Source: Verrucomicrobiota bacterium (lineage in GTDB: Bacteria; Verrucomicrobiota; Verrucomicrobiia; Verrucomicrobiales; Verrucomicrobiaceae). From it: 55,916 nt of DNA. Under the pieces are notes generated by a model, which saw only the letters and a list, made by a program, of their open reading frames with translations, was not told the DNA's origin and searched no databases. The stretch lies in NCBI GenBank assembly GCA_026397715.1, contig JAPLUN010000421.1, positions 1 to 55,916 of the forward strand, in the 5' to 3' direction. The translations under genes were made by a program, and so were the position numbers. Within the stretch, counting starts at the first letter, position 1. Each line of letters starts with the position of its first letter. Shown here piece by piece: positions 27,889-37,180 of this stretch.

Positions 27889-28683
27889 TTAGCGCTTCGG
27901 CCCAATATCCAAACCCGCCAGCCACGGTGCCGTGATCTGCGGTGGCATGCCGCCGAAAGGCTGATACGCGGGCAGCTGGAGGACGCTCATGCAGTGCGCT
28001 TGGGAGGCGATGAAGAAAAGCGTTTCGGCGCAGTCTTCCGTCTGGATCATGGCGCTGCGGTGCTCGGCGGTGGGCTTCACGGGGCGCTTTTCCACCAGAG
28101 GCGTGAGGGCCTCACCGGGAGCATATTCAGAGAGCACAATGCCATGCGCGCTGAGCTGCATGCGCGCCGTGAAGAGCAGGCCATGCACGGCCCACTTGCT
28201 GGCCGTGTAAGGCACACCGGCAAACGAGTCAAAGCCATGCCCGGCGGTGGAGGAGACGACGACGATCCTGCCGCCGCCGCTTTCCGCCATCGGTTTGGAC
28301 ACAGCCTGGATCATGTTCACCACGCCCATCACGTTCACATCCAGCACGCTGCGCCAGCTGGCTTCGCTGGCCAGTTTGCTCGGGTCCGCATGCGCCATGA
28401 AGCGGTCCGGCGTGTTGATGCCGGCGGTGTGGATCAAGGCGGCAATCGGCCCATGCTGCAGCACCTGCGCAAGCGCTGCGGCCACGCTGGCGGAGTCCGC
28501 CACATCACACACGATGGATGTGATGAGAGGCGAGAGAGCCGCCGTGGCCTGCAGTGACTCCAGCGTTCTGCCAAAGATGAAAGTCTTCGCACCAGCATCA
28601 GCAAATCGCTTCGCTGCGCTCTGTCCCATGCCGCCGCCACCACCGGTGACGATGACGATCTTGTCGTTCCATTGTTTGTCCAT
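27889..28683 (-). CDS. SDR-family NAD(P)-dependent oxidoreductase
   Basis: A 264-residue cytosolic short-chain dehydrogenase. TGGGGGMG (13-20) forms the cofactor-binding loop, Asn117 lies in NVMG, Ser144/145 in VVSSTAG, and Tyr159/Lys163 in YTASK, so the catalytic tetrad is complete. FGRT after the second strand suggests NADP preference (inference). The substrate could be a sugar or sugar acid given the context. It is divergent from the DUF1080 gene, with 125 bases between the starts. Confidence 0.88.
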   Translation of the reverse strand: MDKQWNDKIVIVTGGGGGMGQSAAKRFADAGAKTFIFGRTLESLQATAALSPLITSIVCDVADSASVAAALAQVLQHGPIAALIHTAGINTPDRFMAHADPSKLASEASWRSVLDVNVMGVVNMIQAVSKPMAESGGGRIVVVSSTAGHGFDSFAGVPYTASKWAVHGLLFTARMQLSAHGIVLSEYAPGEALTPLVEKRPVKPTAEHRSAMIQTEDCAETLFFIASQAHCMSVLQLPAYQPFGGMPPQITAPWLAGLDIGPKR

Positions 28684-28808
28684 CCGCCGACCCTAGCGGC
28701 ACTTCGCAAGGCGTCGAATGAAGCGTGCGTTTCGGGTGAAATTTTTTCAGCAGTATGTGCAACATGCCGTGAAAGGTTCCGATTGGAAACAGCGCTGCTA
28801 CCGCCAAG

Positions 28809-29597
28809 ATGAACCGCATGTTCCGCCCCCTCTCTACTCTTCTCCTCGCTCTAGCCTGTCTGACCGCGAGAGCAGACGACCCCAAATGGATCCCGCTCTT
28901 CAACGGCAAGGATCTCACAGGCTGGACGATCAAGATCGCCAAGCATCCGCTCGGCGAAAACTTCGCGAACACGTTCCACGTCGAAGACGGCATCCTCAAA
29001 GTGAGCTACGACGGCTACGACAAGTTTGACCAGCAGTACGGCCACCTCTTCACCAACCTGGCCTACTCGCGCTACATCCTGCGCATGGAGTACCGCTTCA
29101 CCGGCAAGATGATGGCGGACGCGCCGAAGTACGTGAACCTCAACAGCGGCGTGATGCTGCATGCCCAGCCGCCGCAGAGCATGCGCTTTGATCAAGGCTT
29201 CCCCTCCAGCCTGGAGATGCAGTTTCTGGCGGATGAGGGCAAAGGCCCGCGCTCCACAGCCAATCTCTGCACACCCGGCACCCATGTCGAGATGGGCGGA
29301 GAACTGATCACCAAACACATCGTCAAATCCAGCGCGCCGACCTTTCCCGCCGAGGAATGGGTGCGTGCCGAAGTCGAAGTGCGCGGCAATGACGAGATCA
29401 TCCACCGCATCAACGGCGTCGAAGTCCTGCGCTACCAGCGCCCGCAGCTCGACGCGGCATGCAAGATCGCCCCTGCCAGTGACATCGTGGAAGCAGGCGG
29501 CGACGTGATGCTCGGCTACGGCCACATCGCGCTGCAAGCCGAAGGCCAGCCCGTGTGGTTTCGGAAGATCGAGCTCATGTCCCTGGAGAAAAAGTAA
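28809..29597 (+). CDS. secreted DUF1080 (3-keto-disaccharide hydrolase-type) protein
   Basis: A 262-residue exported protein (signal MNRMFRPLSTLLLALACLTARA). WIPLFNGKDLTGWTIK is the DUF1080 hallmark. FHVEDGILKVSY, YILRMEYRF, NSGVMLHAQ and the final GYGHIALQAEGQPVWFRKIEL complete the sandwich fold. Characterised relatives hydrolyse 3-keto-glycosides. Its TAA stop lies inside the left arm of the BIME-like repeat at 29594. A single-gene unit is likely. Confidence 0.88.
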   Translation: MNRMFRPLSTLLLALACLTARADDPKWIPLFNGKDLTGWTIKIAKHPLGENFANTFHVEDGILKVSYDGYDKFDQQYGHLFTNLAYSRYILRMEYRFTGKMMADAPKYVNLNSGVMLHAQPPQSMRFDQGFPSSLEMQFLADEGKGPRSTANLCTPGTHVEMGGELITKHIVKSSAPTFPAEEWVRAEVEVRGNDEIIHRINGVEVLRYQRPQLDAACKIAPASDIVEAGGDVMLGYGHIALQAEGQPVWFRKIELMSLEKK

Positions 29598-29714
29598 AGT
29601 AGCCTTGTTCCTGCGGAACAAGGAACCGCTCCGCCTCGCCCAAACTTCACGGTCGTTCCTGCCTCTTTCAGTTGCGATGCCCTCCCTTGTTGCACAGCAA
29701 CAAGGCCACTTTAC
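29594..29714. repeat. BIME-like element: two inverted REP hairpins
   Basis: Left arm: GTAAAGTAG followed by a perfect 9-pair hairpin CCTTGTTCC-TGC-GGAACAAGG (29603-29623). Right arm, read on the minus strand: GTAAAGTGG followed by CCTTGTTGC-TGT-GCAACAAGG (29685-29705). The outer 16 bases of the arms are inverted copies with one mismatch. A GTAG-like tetranucleotide 5' of a hairpin is the known recognition layout of RAYT-mobilised REPs. The element supplies the stop codons of both convergent genes and probably terminates both transcripts. Confidence 0.75.
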
Positions 29715-31186
29715 GCCGCATGAATCGCCAGCGTCACGCGCCGCGCGGACCTCGTGGCAGCATCCTGCCCCCAGGGCAGATTGTCATACGCCGCTCCAGC
29801 AAAGTGCACATGTCCCACCGGCTGGATCAAGTGCGGCCACACCTGCGCCAGCTTGCCCAGCGCAAAAGCATGCCGCTCACAGCCAAGCGCCAGCGGCTCC
29901 TCCTTCCACCACTCATGCACGATGACCTGCTCAATCGTGTCCTTGTTCTGGCCGGGGTAAAACTTGCGGAACGCGGCGAGCGCATCTGCCGGTGACAGCG
30001 CAGGCGGACCGCTGCCCATGAGCACGCAGCTATCACCCGCCACCTCGCCCGCGCATTCATAGACGAGACCCATCGTGCTGTTCCCCGTTTCGAAATTGAT
30101 GCTCGGCACATTATCGCCTTCCCAGAAACGAGTCTTCGCCTGCAGCACGATGCGCGACTGCATGCCCATCGGCGTGTGCTCCAGCGCAAACTTCTTCGTC
30201 TCCGGCCAGCCCGGCGAGACCTTGATGCCCGCGATCACCATGGGCGACACGCACATCACAGCATAGTCCGCCTTCAGCGTCTGCTCCTTCTTGTCCGGCC
30301 CTTCAGCGAAGGTGACAGTCACACCGTTCGCATCGTGCTCCAGCACGGTGACGAGGCAGTTCTTGCGCACGCGGTCACCAAGATGTTTGGAAAAGGTGTC
30401 CGGCAGGAGCTGGTTGCCGCCCTTGAGGCGAAACACCTCGCGCTTGAACACCGGCAGCCCACGCATCTTCACAATGGACTCCTGCCAGATGCGGTAGAGC
30501 GCAGACACATCACCTGCCGTGGCAGGCTTCTCCTTGCTGGTGAGGCGCGAACCACCGCAGTAGCTGCGCCCCGTTTCAGACGCACCCTGCTCCGCCAGCC
30601 AGTCGCCCAGCACCACGTGATCCAGCTCGTCCAGCCCGATGCCAAAGGGCTGGTACTCGTCTTTAAATTTGTCCGCCATGGGGCCGAAGTACAGGCGCGG
30701 CATGTTCTTCCAGCCATGATCCTGCATGTACTCGACTTCGCGTTCGTTGAAGCCGAATTCCCGCTGCGTCTTCGCGTCTGCCAGTTCCTCCTCGGTGCGC
30801 CACTGGCCGCGCACGTTGGCATACATCTTCCGCCGCCGTTCATACGCGAGTACCGGAAGGTCAAACTTCCGCACCCACTCACGATAGGTGTCGTAGCCGG
30901 GATTGGTGAACTGCTCCGCACCCACATCCGCATACAGACCATCCGGCAGCGGATCATAAATGGTCTTCACATGCCCGCCCGTGCGGCGCGATGCCTCCAG
31001 CACGGTCACATCATGCCCACGCTCCATCAGATCAAACGCACAACTCAGGCCGCCGATGCCACCGCCGATGACGATGACCTTTTTCTTCTTCGCAGGCTCA
31101 GCCTGTGCCGCCACACCCGCGAGCAAAGCCCCCGTGGTGGTTTGCAGCATTCGCCGACGTGTCAGAGGAGTGGGATTCGCGCGCAT
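29711..31186 (-). CDS. Tat-exported FAD-dependent amine oxidase-like oxidoreductase
   Basis: A 491-residue flavoprotein. TRRRMLQTTTGALLAGVAAQA is a twin-arginine signal, consistent with export of a cofactor-loaded enzyme. VIVIGGGIGGLSCAFDLMERGHDVTVLEA is the dinucleotide-binding fold, followed by RTGGHVKT; the C-terminal GHVHFAGAAYDNLPWGQDAATRSG-like region closes the FAD site. The substrate is unknown. The start at 31186 is chosen for the Tat motif. It is the last gene of the 38.9-29.7 kb operon, 34 bases after the DUF4838 gene; its stop lies in the BIME right arm. Confidence 0.85.
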   Translation of the reverse strand: MRANPTPLTRRRMLQTTTGALLAGVAAQAEPAKKKKVIVIGGGIGGLSCAFDLMERGHDVTVLEASRRTGGHVKTIYDPLPDGLYADVGAEQFTNPGYDTYREWVRKFDLPVLAYERRRKMYANVRGQWRTEEELADAKTQREFGFNEREVEYMQDHGWKNMPRLYFGPMADKFKDEYQPFGIGLDELDHVVLGDWLAEQGASETGRSYCGGSRLTSKEKPATAGDVSALYRIWQESIVKMRGLPVFKREVFRLKGGNQLLPDTFSKHLGDRVRKNCLVTVLEHDANGVTVTFAEGPDKKEQTLKADYAVMCVSPMVIAGIKVSPGWPETKKFALEHTPMGMQSRIVLQAKTRFWEGDNVPSINFETGNSTMGLVYECAGEVAGDSCVLMGSGPPALSPADALAAFRKFYPGQNKDTIEQVIVHEWWKEEPLALGCERHAFALGKLAQVWPHLIQPVGHVHFAGAAYDNLPWGQDAATRSARRVTLAIHAA

Positions 31187-31220
31187 GAAGCAAGTACGCA
31201 GCAAAGCCCCGCATCTTGAA

Positions 31221-34200
31221 TCATTGTCCTCGCGCCTTCTGCACCTCGGCAATGGATTTCAGGATGTTGTCCCGCCAGACGCCTTGCAGCTTCGCGGGCT
31301 CGGCGCGGTTCAGGGTGGCCATGGCTTCATCGTATTTGCCGCGCCGGGTCAAGATACGCGCGATGCCCTGCAGCGCAGCGTATTCGTCCGCACCGCCAAT
31401 ATGCGTGCGGTCTGCCACGATGGCCTGATAAGCTGAGAGAGCCTGTTCATCATTTTGCAGATTGCGCTCGCGGTTTTGTCCCAGCGCAAAAAGGAGGGCA
31501 TCCCGGGTGCGTGGTTCGCTGGTCCATGGCAGGGCCGCACTGAGATCCGCCTCGGCCTTGTCGCCTGCTTTGGTGATGGAATACGCATAGCCGCGGGCGT
31601 GATAACCCGCGCCACGCTTCCAGAAGGGCCACTTGTTAAAGTCCTCATTCGCGAATTGCGCGATGACCTCTGGCGCTTTGGCCAAAGCGAGCAGGTGTTG
31701 CATCTGCGCGGTCTTTTTCACCACCTCAACGGGGATGCGCTCGATGATCGGACCGGCTTCCGCGCGGCTGAGCAGCGCAGCCTGCTCCAGCGCGGTGGCC
31801 TTTTGCAGGTCGCTGAATTTGCCATCCGCCAGAGCGAGGTAGTCCGCGACTTTGCGCTTCTGCGTGGCGTCGCGGAAGCCGATGACGAAGTCGGTGACAC
31901 TGGGGTCAGCGACGAACACATGCGATTTGCCATCGTAGAAATGCGCGAACTTCATCGGCTCATGGAAGCCCTCGGTGCCGGTGGGTGAGAGGGCGCTGAG
32001 CTCCTGACCATCTTCGCGAATGCGCTGGCGGCAGAGATTGATGTGCCACGGCAGGCTTGGTGTCGGTTTGCGGCCGATGACCTGATGCAGCGGATCGTTT
32101 TCGTCCTGCGTCACTGGAATGCGGATCTCCACGGTCCAGTGATCGTCTGCGATGTGCGTGGCCACTTCCGCCTTCGAGTCCCAGCCGAACCACTGGCCGC
32201 GTGATGCGCCACGATCAAGATCCACGATGTGGCCCGCAGGACTGACGGCGATCTGATAATACGAGTGCGTTTCCGTGGCGAGTTCGATCTCAATGGCATC
32301 GCCATGCCACAGCGCCTGATCCTCATTGCGCGTGGCGGTGTTGTTGGGTTTGTCGCCGGGAAGTTCATCGCAGCGAATCGCAAAATAGACGCTGCCGCCC
32401 TGCCATCCGGCTTTGTAGGAAGTGCCAAAGGTCGGCACGCGGCCTGTTTCCAGCTCGCGGAATTTGCCGGTGGCGGCGGCAGGGCAGTTCTGCCAGTAGG
32501 CGTCGTCGAGTTTGCCATCGATGACGATGTCATGCGCGTCACCGACGAGCCGCACGGTGGGCACGGGTCCGCGCTGCTGGCCGAGCTGCTGGGCTTTCAT
32601 GCGCATGCCTTTGAGGAAGTCATCGATGAGAGCGATGCGCCGCCCATACACACTCGCGGCATCGGCTTTGGCCTGTGCTTTGGCAAACAGCGCGAGCGCC
32701 TCATCCGCCTGCACCTTGTCGTTCTCCATCGCACTCCAATGCGTCTCGCAGTAGGTGAAGAAGGCCTGCATCTCCTGCGCCGCAGGTCCGTAGAAGAGCT
32801 GACAGTACTCACGGAACATGGCGTCCACATCCGCATTCTTGCCACCCCAGTACATGCGTGCGGTGAAGTAAACCATGAAGTGATTGAAGCCGATGCCGAC
32901 CTTGTCGAAGTCCTGACGTGCGGAGAGCCAGATGTCCTCGCCTTGCGAAATGCCTTTCGTGGCATTCACGGAATCGCCGATCGTATGCGCTGCGAAGAAG
33001 GGCAGGTACCAGCCACGATCCGTGAAGGGATAGTTTTCAAAGTTCAGGATGGGGTTGTCAGTCTTCTTCACCCAGGCCGCGCGCAGGGCTTGCGGTGCAG
33101 CCTCTCCTTCTGCCTGACCGCTGGCCTTGTTGAGCGGACGCCGTCCGCCGACAATGCAGACAAACACGTTGGGTTCCAGTTTGTCGATCTTCAGCGGCGG
33201 CAGCGTGTACACGCCATACGCACAGTTCAGCACCTTCGCCTGCGGATGAGTCTTGCCGATTTCCTTTGCCACGCGATTCACAAAATCCCACACGTAATCG
33301 CTCAGCAGGCCGCGTTCGATGCGTTCAGGCGAGTCCTTGCCTTTGCATTTCTCGCACTGGCAGATGGAGGTGTAGCCATCCGGCGGCATGATGGAGACGG
33401 TCTTGAGCGGGTAGGTGTCCAGCAATGCGCGGGTATATCGCACGGTCTCGCGGAAGAGTTCCTCGTTCGAATAGCAGAGCTGGTTCTTGCTGTCGCCGGG
33501 GCGGTAGTCGCGCTTGCTGCCGTAGAGCGCGAACCACTCGGGGTGCGCGGCAAAGGTGGCGTCATTGCCCGTCATGCCGTCCATGCCATGGGCGATCTGA
33601 TAACGATCATCATTCCGCGTGCCGAGATGCATCATCCACATCGCCGTGTCATAGCCCGCCGTGCTGAAGCGGAAGTTGAACTGCCGCAGCGGGAAGTCGG
33701 GCCGCACTGTCTCGTCGAGCTTTGGCAGCGCGATGGTTTTCATCACTGGCATCACTTCGCCAAGCTCTCCCGGCAGATACCAGCGCGCGCCAAGCGATGC
33801 AAAAAACGCCGTCACCGCATTGAAGCTGCCGCGTTCATCCAGGCCCCAGATGTCCAGCCACTCGTTCTTCGCCGTGGGGGCGCCGTCGGGCTTGCCCGTG
33901 TCTCCGGGCAGGCGCAGACGGTTTTTATACAAGCCGCGATTTGGCATGCCATAAGGTGCGCCGACGATCTTCTCAAACTCCGCCTGCGCACGCGGGATGT
34001 CGCCGTTATTCTTGGCCCAAGGCTCCGTGGGGATGAAATCGCTGTCATCACCCACCAGCGCCAGCCAGTCGCTGCCGGACTGCATGCGATACGCGCCTTC
34101 CTTCAGGCCCTCCACCTTCACGGGATTCAAAGTGCTCGCGCCAACGAAGACCTTCAGCGCCTTTCCGCTCGGCTGCGTAACGATGGGCAGCCGCGCCCCG

Positions 34201-34373
34201 CTGATCTTCTCAATGTTCGTGCGAAACTCCTGCGCCGCGACCCGCTGCATGCGCGTGGGATTTTCCGCAATGACGATCTCCGCACGCGGCTGGCCGTTTT
34301 CAACGAGCACGGCATCCGCAGCGTGCAGCATGGCAAGAGGAGACAGCAGGAGGGTGAGGAATGTGTGCTTCAT
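31221..34373 (-). CDS. large secreted DUF4838 protein with CBM9-like and TPR-like regions
   Basis: A 1050-residue exported protein (signal MKHTFLTLLLSPLAMLHAAD). Residues 20-110 resemble the N-terminal domain of GH67 alpha-glucuronidases. The DUF4838 core (about 170-600) contains the metal-site-like ICQCEKC (Cys338, Cys340, Cys343). At about 660-860 a CBM9-like module begins IDGKLDDAYWQNCP. The last 150 residues are helical and TPR-like. Role: probably binding and hydrolysis of a uronate-containing glycan (inference from GH67 relation); activity is unproven. The ATG at 34373 is chosen, as upstream codons are not protein-like. Confidence 0.8.
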   Translation of the reverse strand: MKHTFLTLLLSPLAMLHAADAVLVENGQPRAEIVIAENPTRMQRVAAQEFRTNIEKISGARLPIVTQPSGKALKVFVGASTLNPVKVEGLKEGAYRMQSGSDWLALVGDDSDFIPTEPWAKNNGDIPRAQAEFEKIVGAPYGMPNRGLYKNRLRLPGDTGKPDGAPTAKNEWLDIWGLDERGSFNAVTAFFASLGARWYLPGELGEVMPVMKTIALPKLDETVRPDFPLRQFNFRFSTAGYDTAMWMMHLGTRNDDRYQIAHGMDGMTGNDATFAAHPEWFALYGSKRDYRPGDSKNQLCYSNEELFRETVRYTRALLDTYPLKTVSIMPPDGYTSICQCEKCKGKDSPERIERGLLSDYVWDFVNRVAKEIGKTHPQAKVLNCAYGVYTLPPLKIDKLEPNVFVCIVGGRRPLNKASGQAEGEAAPQALRAAWVKKTDNPILNFENYPFTDRGWYLPFFAAHTIGDSVNATKGISQGEDIWLSARQDFDKVGIGFNHFMVYFTARMYWGGKNADVDAMFREYCQLFYGPAAQEMQAFFTYCETHWSAMENDKVQADEALALFAKAQAKADAASVYGRRIALIDDFLKGMRMKAQQLGQQRGPVPTVRLVGDAHDIVIDGKLDDAYWQNCPAAATGKFRELETGRVPTFGTSYKAGWQGGSVYFAIRCDELPGDKPNNTATRNEDQALWHGDAIEIELATETHSYYQIAVSPAGHIVDLDRGASRGQWFGWDSKAEVATHIADDHWTVEIRIPVTQDENDPLHQVIGRKPTPSLPWHINLCRQRIREDGQELSALSPTGTEGFHEPMKFAHFYDGKSHVFVADPSVTDFVIGFRDATQKRKVADYLALADGKFSDLQKATALEQAALLSRAEAGPIIERIPVEVVKKTAQMQHLLALAKAPEVIAQFANEDFNKWPFWKRGAGYHARGYAYSITKAGDKAEADLSAALPWTSEPRTRDALLFALGQNRERNLQNDEQALSAYQAIVADRTHIGGADEYAALQGIARILTRRGKYDEAMATLNRAEPAKLQGVWRDNILKSIAEVQKARGQ

Positions 34374-34516
34374 GTGTGAAAGGCGGGTCTTCTCGATTCT
34401 TCGTATTGCAGTCCCGCCGTTAGGCGGTCCAGCAGCCGTGATCATATTCAGGCTAAATCCATGATTACGGAACAGCGCCGGGTGGCTCAGTGAGGGGTGC
34501 ATGCTGTTCATGAGTC

Positions 34517-37123
34517 TTATTCAAAAACAATGTCTCCCATCACAGAGGGATCATCCATGCTCATGCTGCTAAGGGATGAGGACCAAATGGCGCGTTCGAT
34601 CTGCTCGCGAGGCAGCGCGTGATTGCGGCCGAAGTTGGCGCGCCAGGCGGTGCCTTTGGCGGGTGCTTCGACACCGAGCACCTTGTAAGGAATGACAAGA
34701 TACGCGTACCAGCGCTTGCCTGCGGCATCAACGCGCGTGGTGCTGCTCCACTCACCGTTCCAGGTAGGATCGTCCTTGCCGTGGCGCGGGTCCATGACGT
34801 CGGTGATGCGGCCGTTGAGCGCATCGTACTTGCTGGCGGCGTTCGCGCCCTGAGTGAAGCGGTAATACAACGGCTGCGCGGGCTGCGGTGCGAGATAGAC
34901 ATCAAATGCCTCCTGATTCGTCAGCACGCGGTCACGGTTATAGGCGGCGAATTTCGTGTCTTCGCCGATCTCGGCCTCAGCGCTGATGTGGAGTGCTTGG
35001 TCGTCGTAAAGGAGGCGGATGGTTGTTTTGCGCGGCAGCGTGCGCATAGGCGGCAGCAGTGTGAGTTCGTGCGCGATGACGTTCTGCCACTCAGGAGAGT
35101 CGAGCGTGAGCTTGGCTGTCGTTCGGGCCACGCTCAGCTTCTTCTGCCCGGGCGGCGGTGCATTGCGCATCGTTTTCGTGTCCCAGTTGAAGCAGGTGGT
35201 GGAATAAGGCTCTTGATAGCCATCATGGGCGAGGCGGAGATGAGCGGCGTTGTGACCGGGGAAAGGAAAGAGCACATGGTTCCACTCTTTCTGGTGCCCC
35301 TTGGCGTAAAGGGTGTCGATGAAGGCATTGCGTGCGTCGATGGCATCGAGCAGACGATTCATGGAACCGGCATCGGGCATCATTTGATAGGCCTGATGCA
35401 GATGCACCACGCGGGCGAAGTGCTTCAAGTAATCAAACTCGCAGCGCACCAGTGCTAGGCGGGTCTTCACCTTGGGTGTGGTGGCGAGTTTCTCCGACTG
35501 GCTGAGGTTGGCCTCCAAGGACGCGAGCAACTTGGGCGGATAAAGGAAGGCGATGAGCTGAAAAGGATCCGTGACCGTCTTGCGCCCGCGTGCATCCGTG
35601 GGCAGTGATTTGAAAGTCCACAAGTCCGTGCGTGTGCCGATGTGGTCGGAATAAAGAGCGATGGCATTGTACAAGTCCTCATAGAAAGCACGCATGTAGA
35701 AGGCGATGCTCTTGTTCACAAAGGCGGCGTCGCAGTACTCCACGATGAGGTCTCGGGCGTGCAGGTTGGCGGGATCGTCAAACATGCGGCCCATGGTGTA
35801 CATCACCGGCCCCTCAAGGCCAAAGAGCTGGCCGGGGCCGTCGCGATAGAGGGACTGAATGCGGTTCTCTGCGAGGCGCTGCGCCTGTAGCTCAATGTAA
35901 CCGGGCGTGCGCATGGGCGTGTAGCGCGTGCCGAGGTTCGGACACCAGTTGTAAACGTAGCCGGTAAAACCACGCGGCACCTCGATGCCACGCCACGGGG
36001 CGATGTCTTCCTCATTGGTGCCGGTGAGCATGATACAGGTGTTGGCAGGAAACTTGGTGAAGGTCTTCGGCGGCGCTGCAGTGAGGATGTAGCTCATCAT
36101 CGTGATCTGCTTGCCGGGGTGCGACTTCTCCACCCGCTCGGCCGTGAGGCGGTTGAAGATCCAGATCTTCTCAGACCAGTCCTTGCCCGTGCCGTAGAGC
36201 GCCTCGCACTTTTCGCACTGGCATTCACGGAAGCCGTCCGGCTGGCCGAGATCCACGCTGGAGTAGCCTTTGTCGAGTCCCTGCGTGATATCGCGATAGA
36301 TGAGCTCCTGCACCTCAGGATTCGACAGGCAGTACTGCGCTCCGCCAGAAGGTTTCAGGCGCGAACCGCTGACAAGCGCGAAATACTCGGGATGCTTCTC
36401 AAAGTTTTCCGCCGGCACGGCACGCTCCCAGGTGTGGCCGCCAAACATCTCGTCCACGCGCGGGAAGCGGTTGTGCGCGAGATCATAAAACGACGCACCT
36501 GCCGGATGCGCGGTGTTCACGCGGAGCAGTGGCGTCTTGGCCACGTTCAGCGCCTCTGGCACCGTGATGGTTTTCAGCGGCAGAAACTCGATGGCCGGCG
36601 AGTTGCTGAGATCAATCTTCGCAGCGCCACTCACCGGGGTGTAACCAGGCAGGTCAGGATAAAGGAACCGCACGCCCATGAACTGCCGCGCAAAATCCAC
36701 CGCCGCCTTGGCCGTGCCTACTCGGTCCCAGTTGGGCCTCCGCGTGTTGTCAGTCGGCGTTTTGGAGGGCTGGTCATTGCCCGCGATGATGATGTCTTTT
36801 CCCTCAACACGGTGCACATAGCTCCAGTCACGGAGCTGCGTCGCAACGAAGCCGTGCTCCTGCGCAAAGCGCGTGCTGCCCAGCAATAGCGCGGGCTTGG
36901 AGTCATCTCGCTCCGCTTCACTCACCACAGGAACCTCCGCGCCGTTGGCCTTGAAGGCGACCTGCAGCAGCCGTGCCGTCTGCGCCAAGCACTCCTTCAG
37001 CACCGGTGTCTCGAGCTTCGCTGGGACGACGATTTGGTAATCCGATTTGCCGCCATCGAGCAGCGTGAGATCTGCAGCCGAGAGAGATCCCGCCAGCAAA
37101 GCGGTGAGGAGAGTGAGTTTCAT
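34517..37123 (-). CDS. secreted DUF4838 protein, paralogue
   Basis: An 868-residue exported protein (signal MKLTLLTALLAGSLSAAD). The GH67-like N-terminal domain (20-115), the FMGVRFLYPDLPGY transition and a DUF4838 core with ECQCEKC (Cys301, Cys303, Cys306) align in order with the next gene, but identity is low. The C-terminal 250 residues form a beta-rich module (KTTIRLLYDDQALHISAEAEI), likely carbohydrate-binding, without the TPR tail. The 143-base gap to the next start shows no obvious terminator, so co-transcription is plausible. The shared CxCxxC cluster suggests a structural or catalytic metal. Confidence 0.8.
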   Translation of the reverse strand: MKLTLLTALLAGSLSAADLTLLDGGKSDYQIVVPAKLETPVLKECLAQTARLLQVAFKANGAEVPVVSEAERDDSKPALLLGSTRFAQEHGFVATQLRDWSYVHRVEGKDIIIAGNDQPSKTPTDNTRRPNWDRVGTAKAAVDFARQFMGVRFLYPDLPGYTPVSGAAKIDLSNSPAIEFLPLKTITVPEALNVAKTPLLRVNTAHPAGASFYDLAHNRFPRVDEMFGGHTWERAVPAENFEKHPEYFALVSGSRLKPSGGAQYCLSNPEVQELIYRDITQGLDKGYSSVDLGQPDGFRECQCEKCEALYGTGKDWSEKIWIFNRLTAERVEKSHPGKQITMMSYILTAAPPKTFTKFPANTCIMLTGTNEEDIAPWRGIEVPRGFTGYVYNWCPNLGTRYTPMRTPGYIELQAQRLAENRIQSLYRDGPGQLFGLEGPVMYTMGRMFDDPANLHARDLIVEYCDAAFVNKSIAFYMRAFYEDLYNAIALYSDHIGTRTDLWTFKSLPTDARGRKTVTDPFQLIAFLYPPKLLASLEANLSQSEKLATTPKVKTRLALVRCEFDYLKHFARVVHLHQAYQMMPDAGSMNRLLDAIDARNAFIDTLYAKGHQKEWNHVLFPFPGHNAAHLRLAHDGYQEPYSTTCFNWDTKTMRNAPPPGQKKLSVARTTAKLTLDSPEWQNVIAHELTLLPPMRTLPRKTTIRLLYDDQALHISAEAEIGEDTKFAAYNRDRVLTNQEAFDVYLAPQPAQPLYYRFTQGANAASKYDALNGRITDVMDPRHGKDDPTWNGEWSSTTRVDAAGKRWYAYLVIPYKVLGVEAPAKGTAWRANFGRNHALPREQIERAIWSSSLSSMSMDDPSVMGDIVFE

Positions 37124-37180
37124 TCGAGAAAGGTTGGGCTCTCTCATACGCCGCATACCCGCATCTCCCATCTGCCCTTT

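Noticed and set aside
32229..34379. 716-codon plus-strand open frame
   Set aside because: Antisense shadow of the DUF4838 gene; no start context and no recognisable domain.
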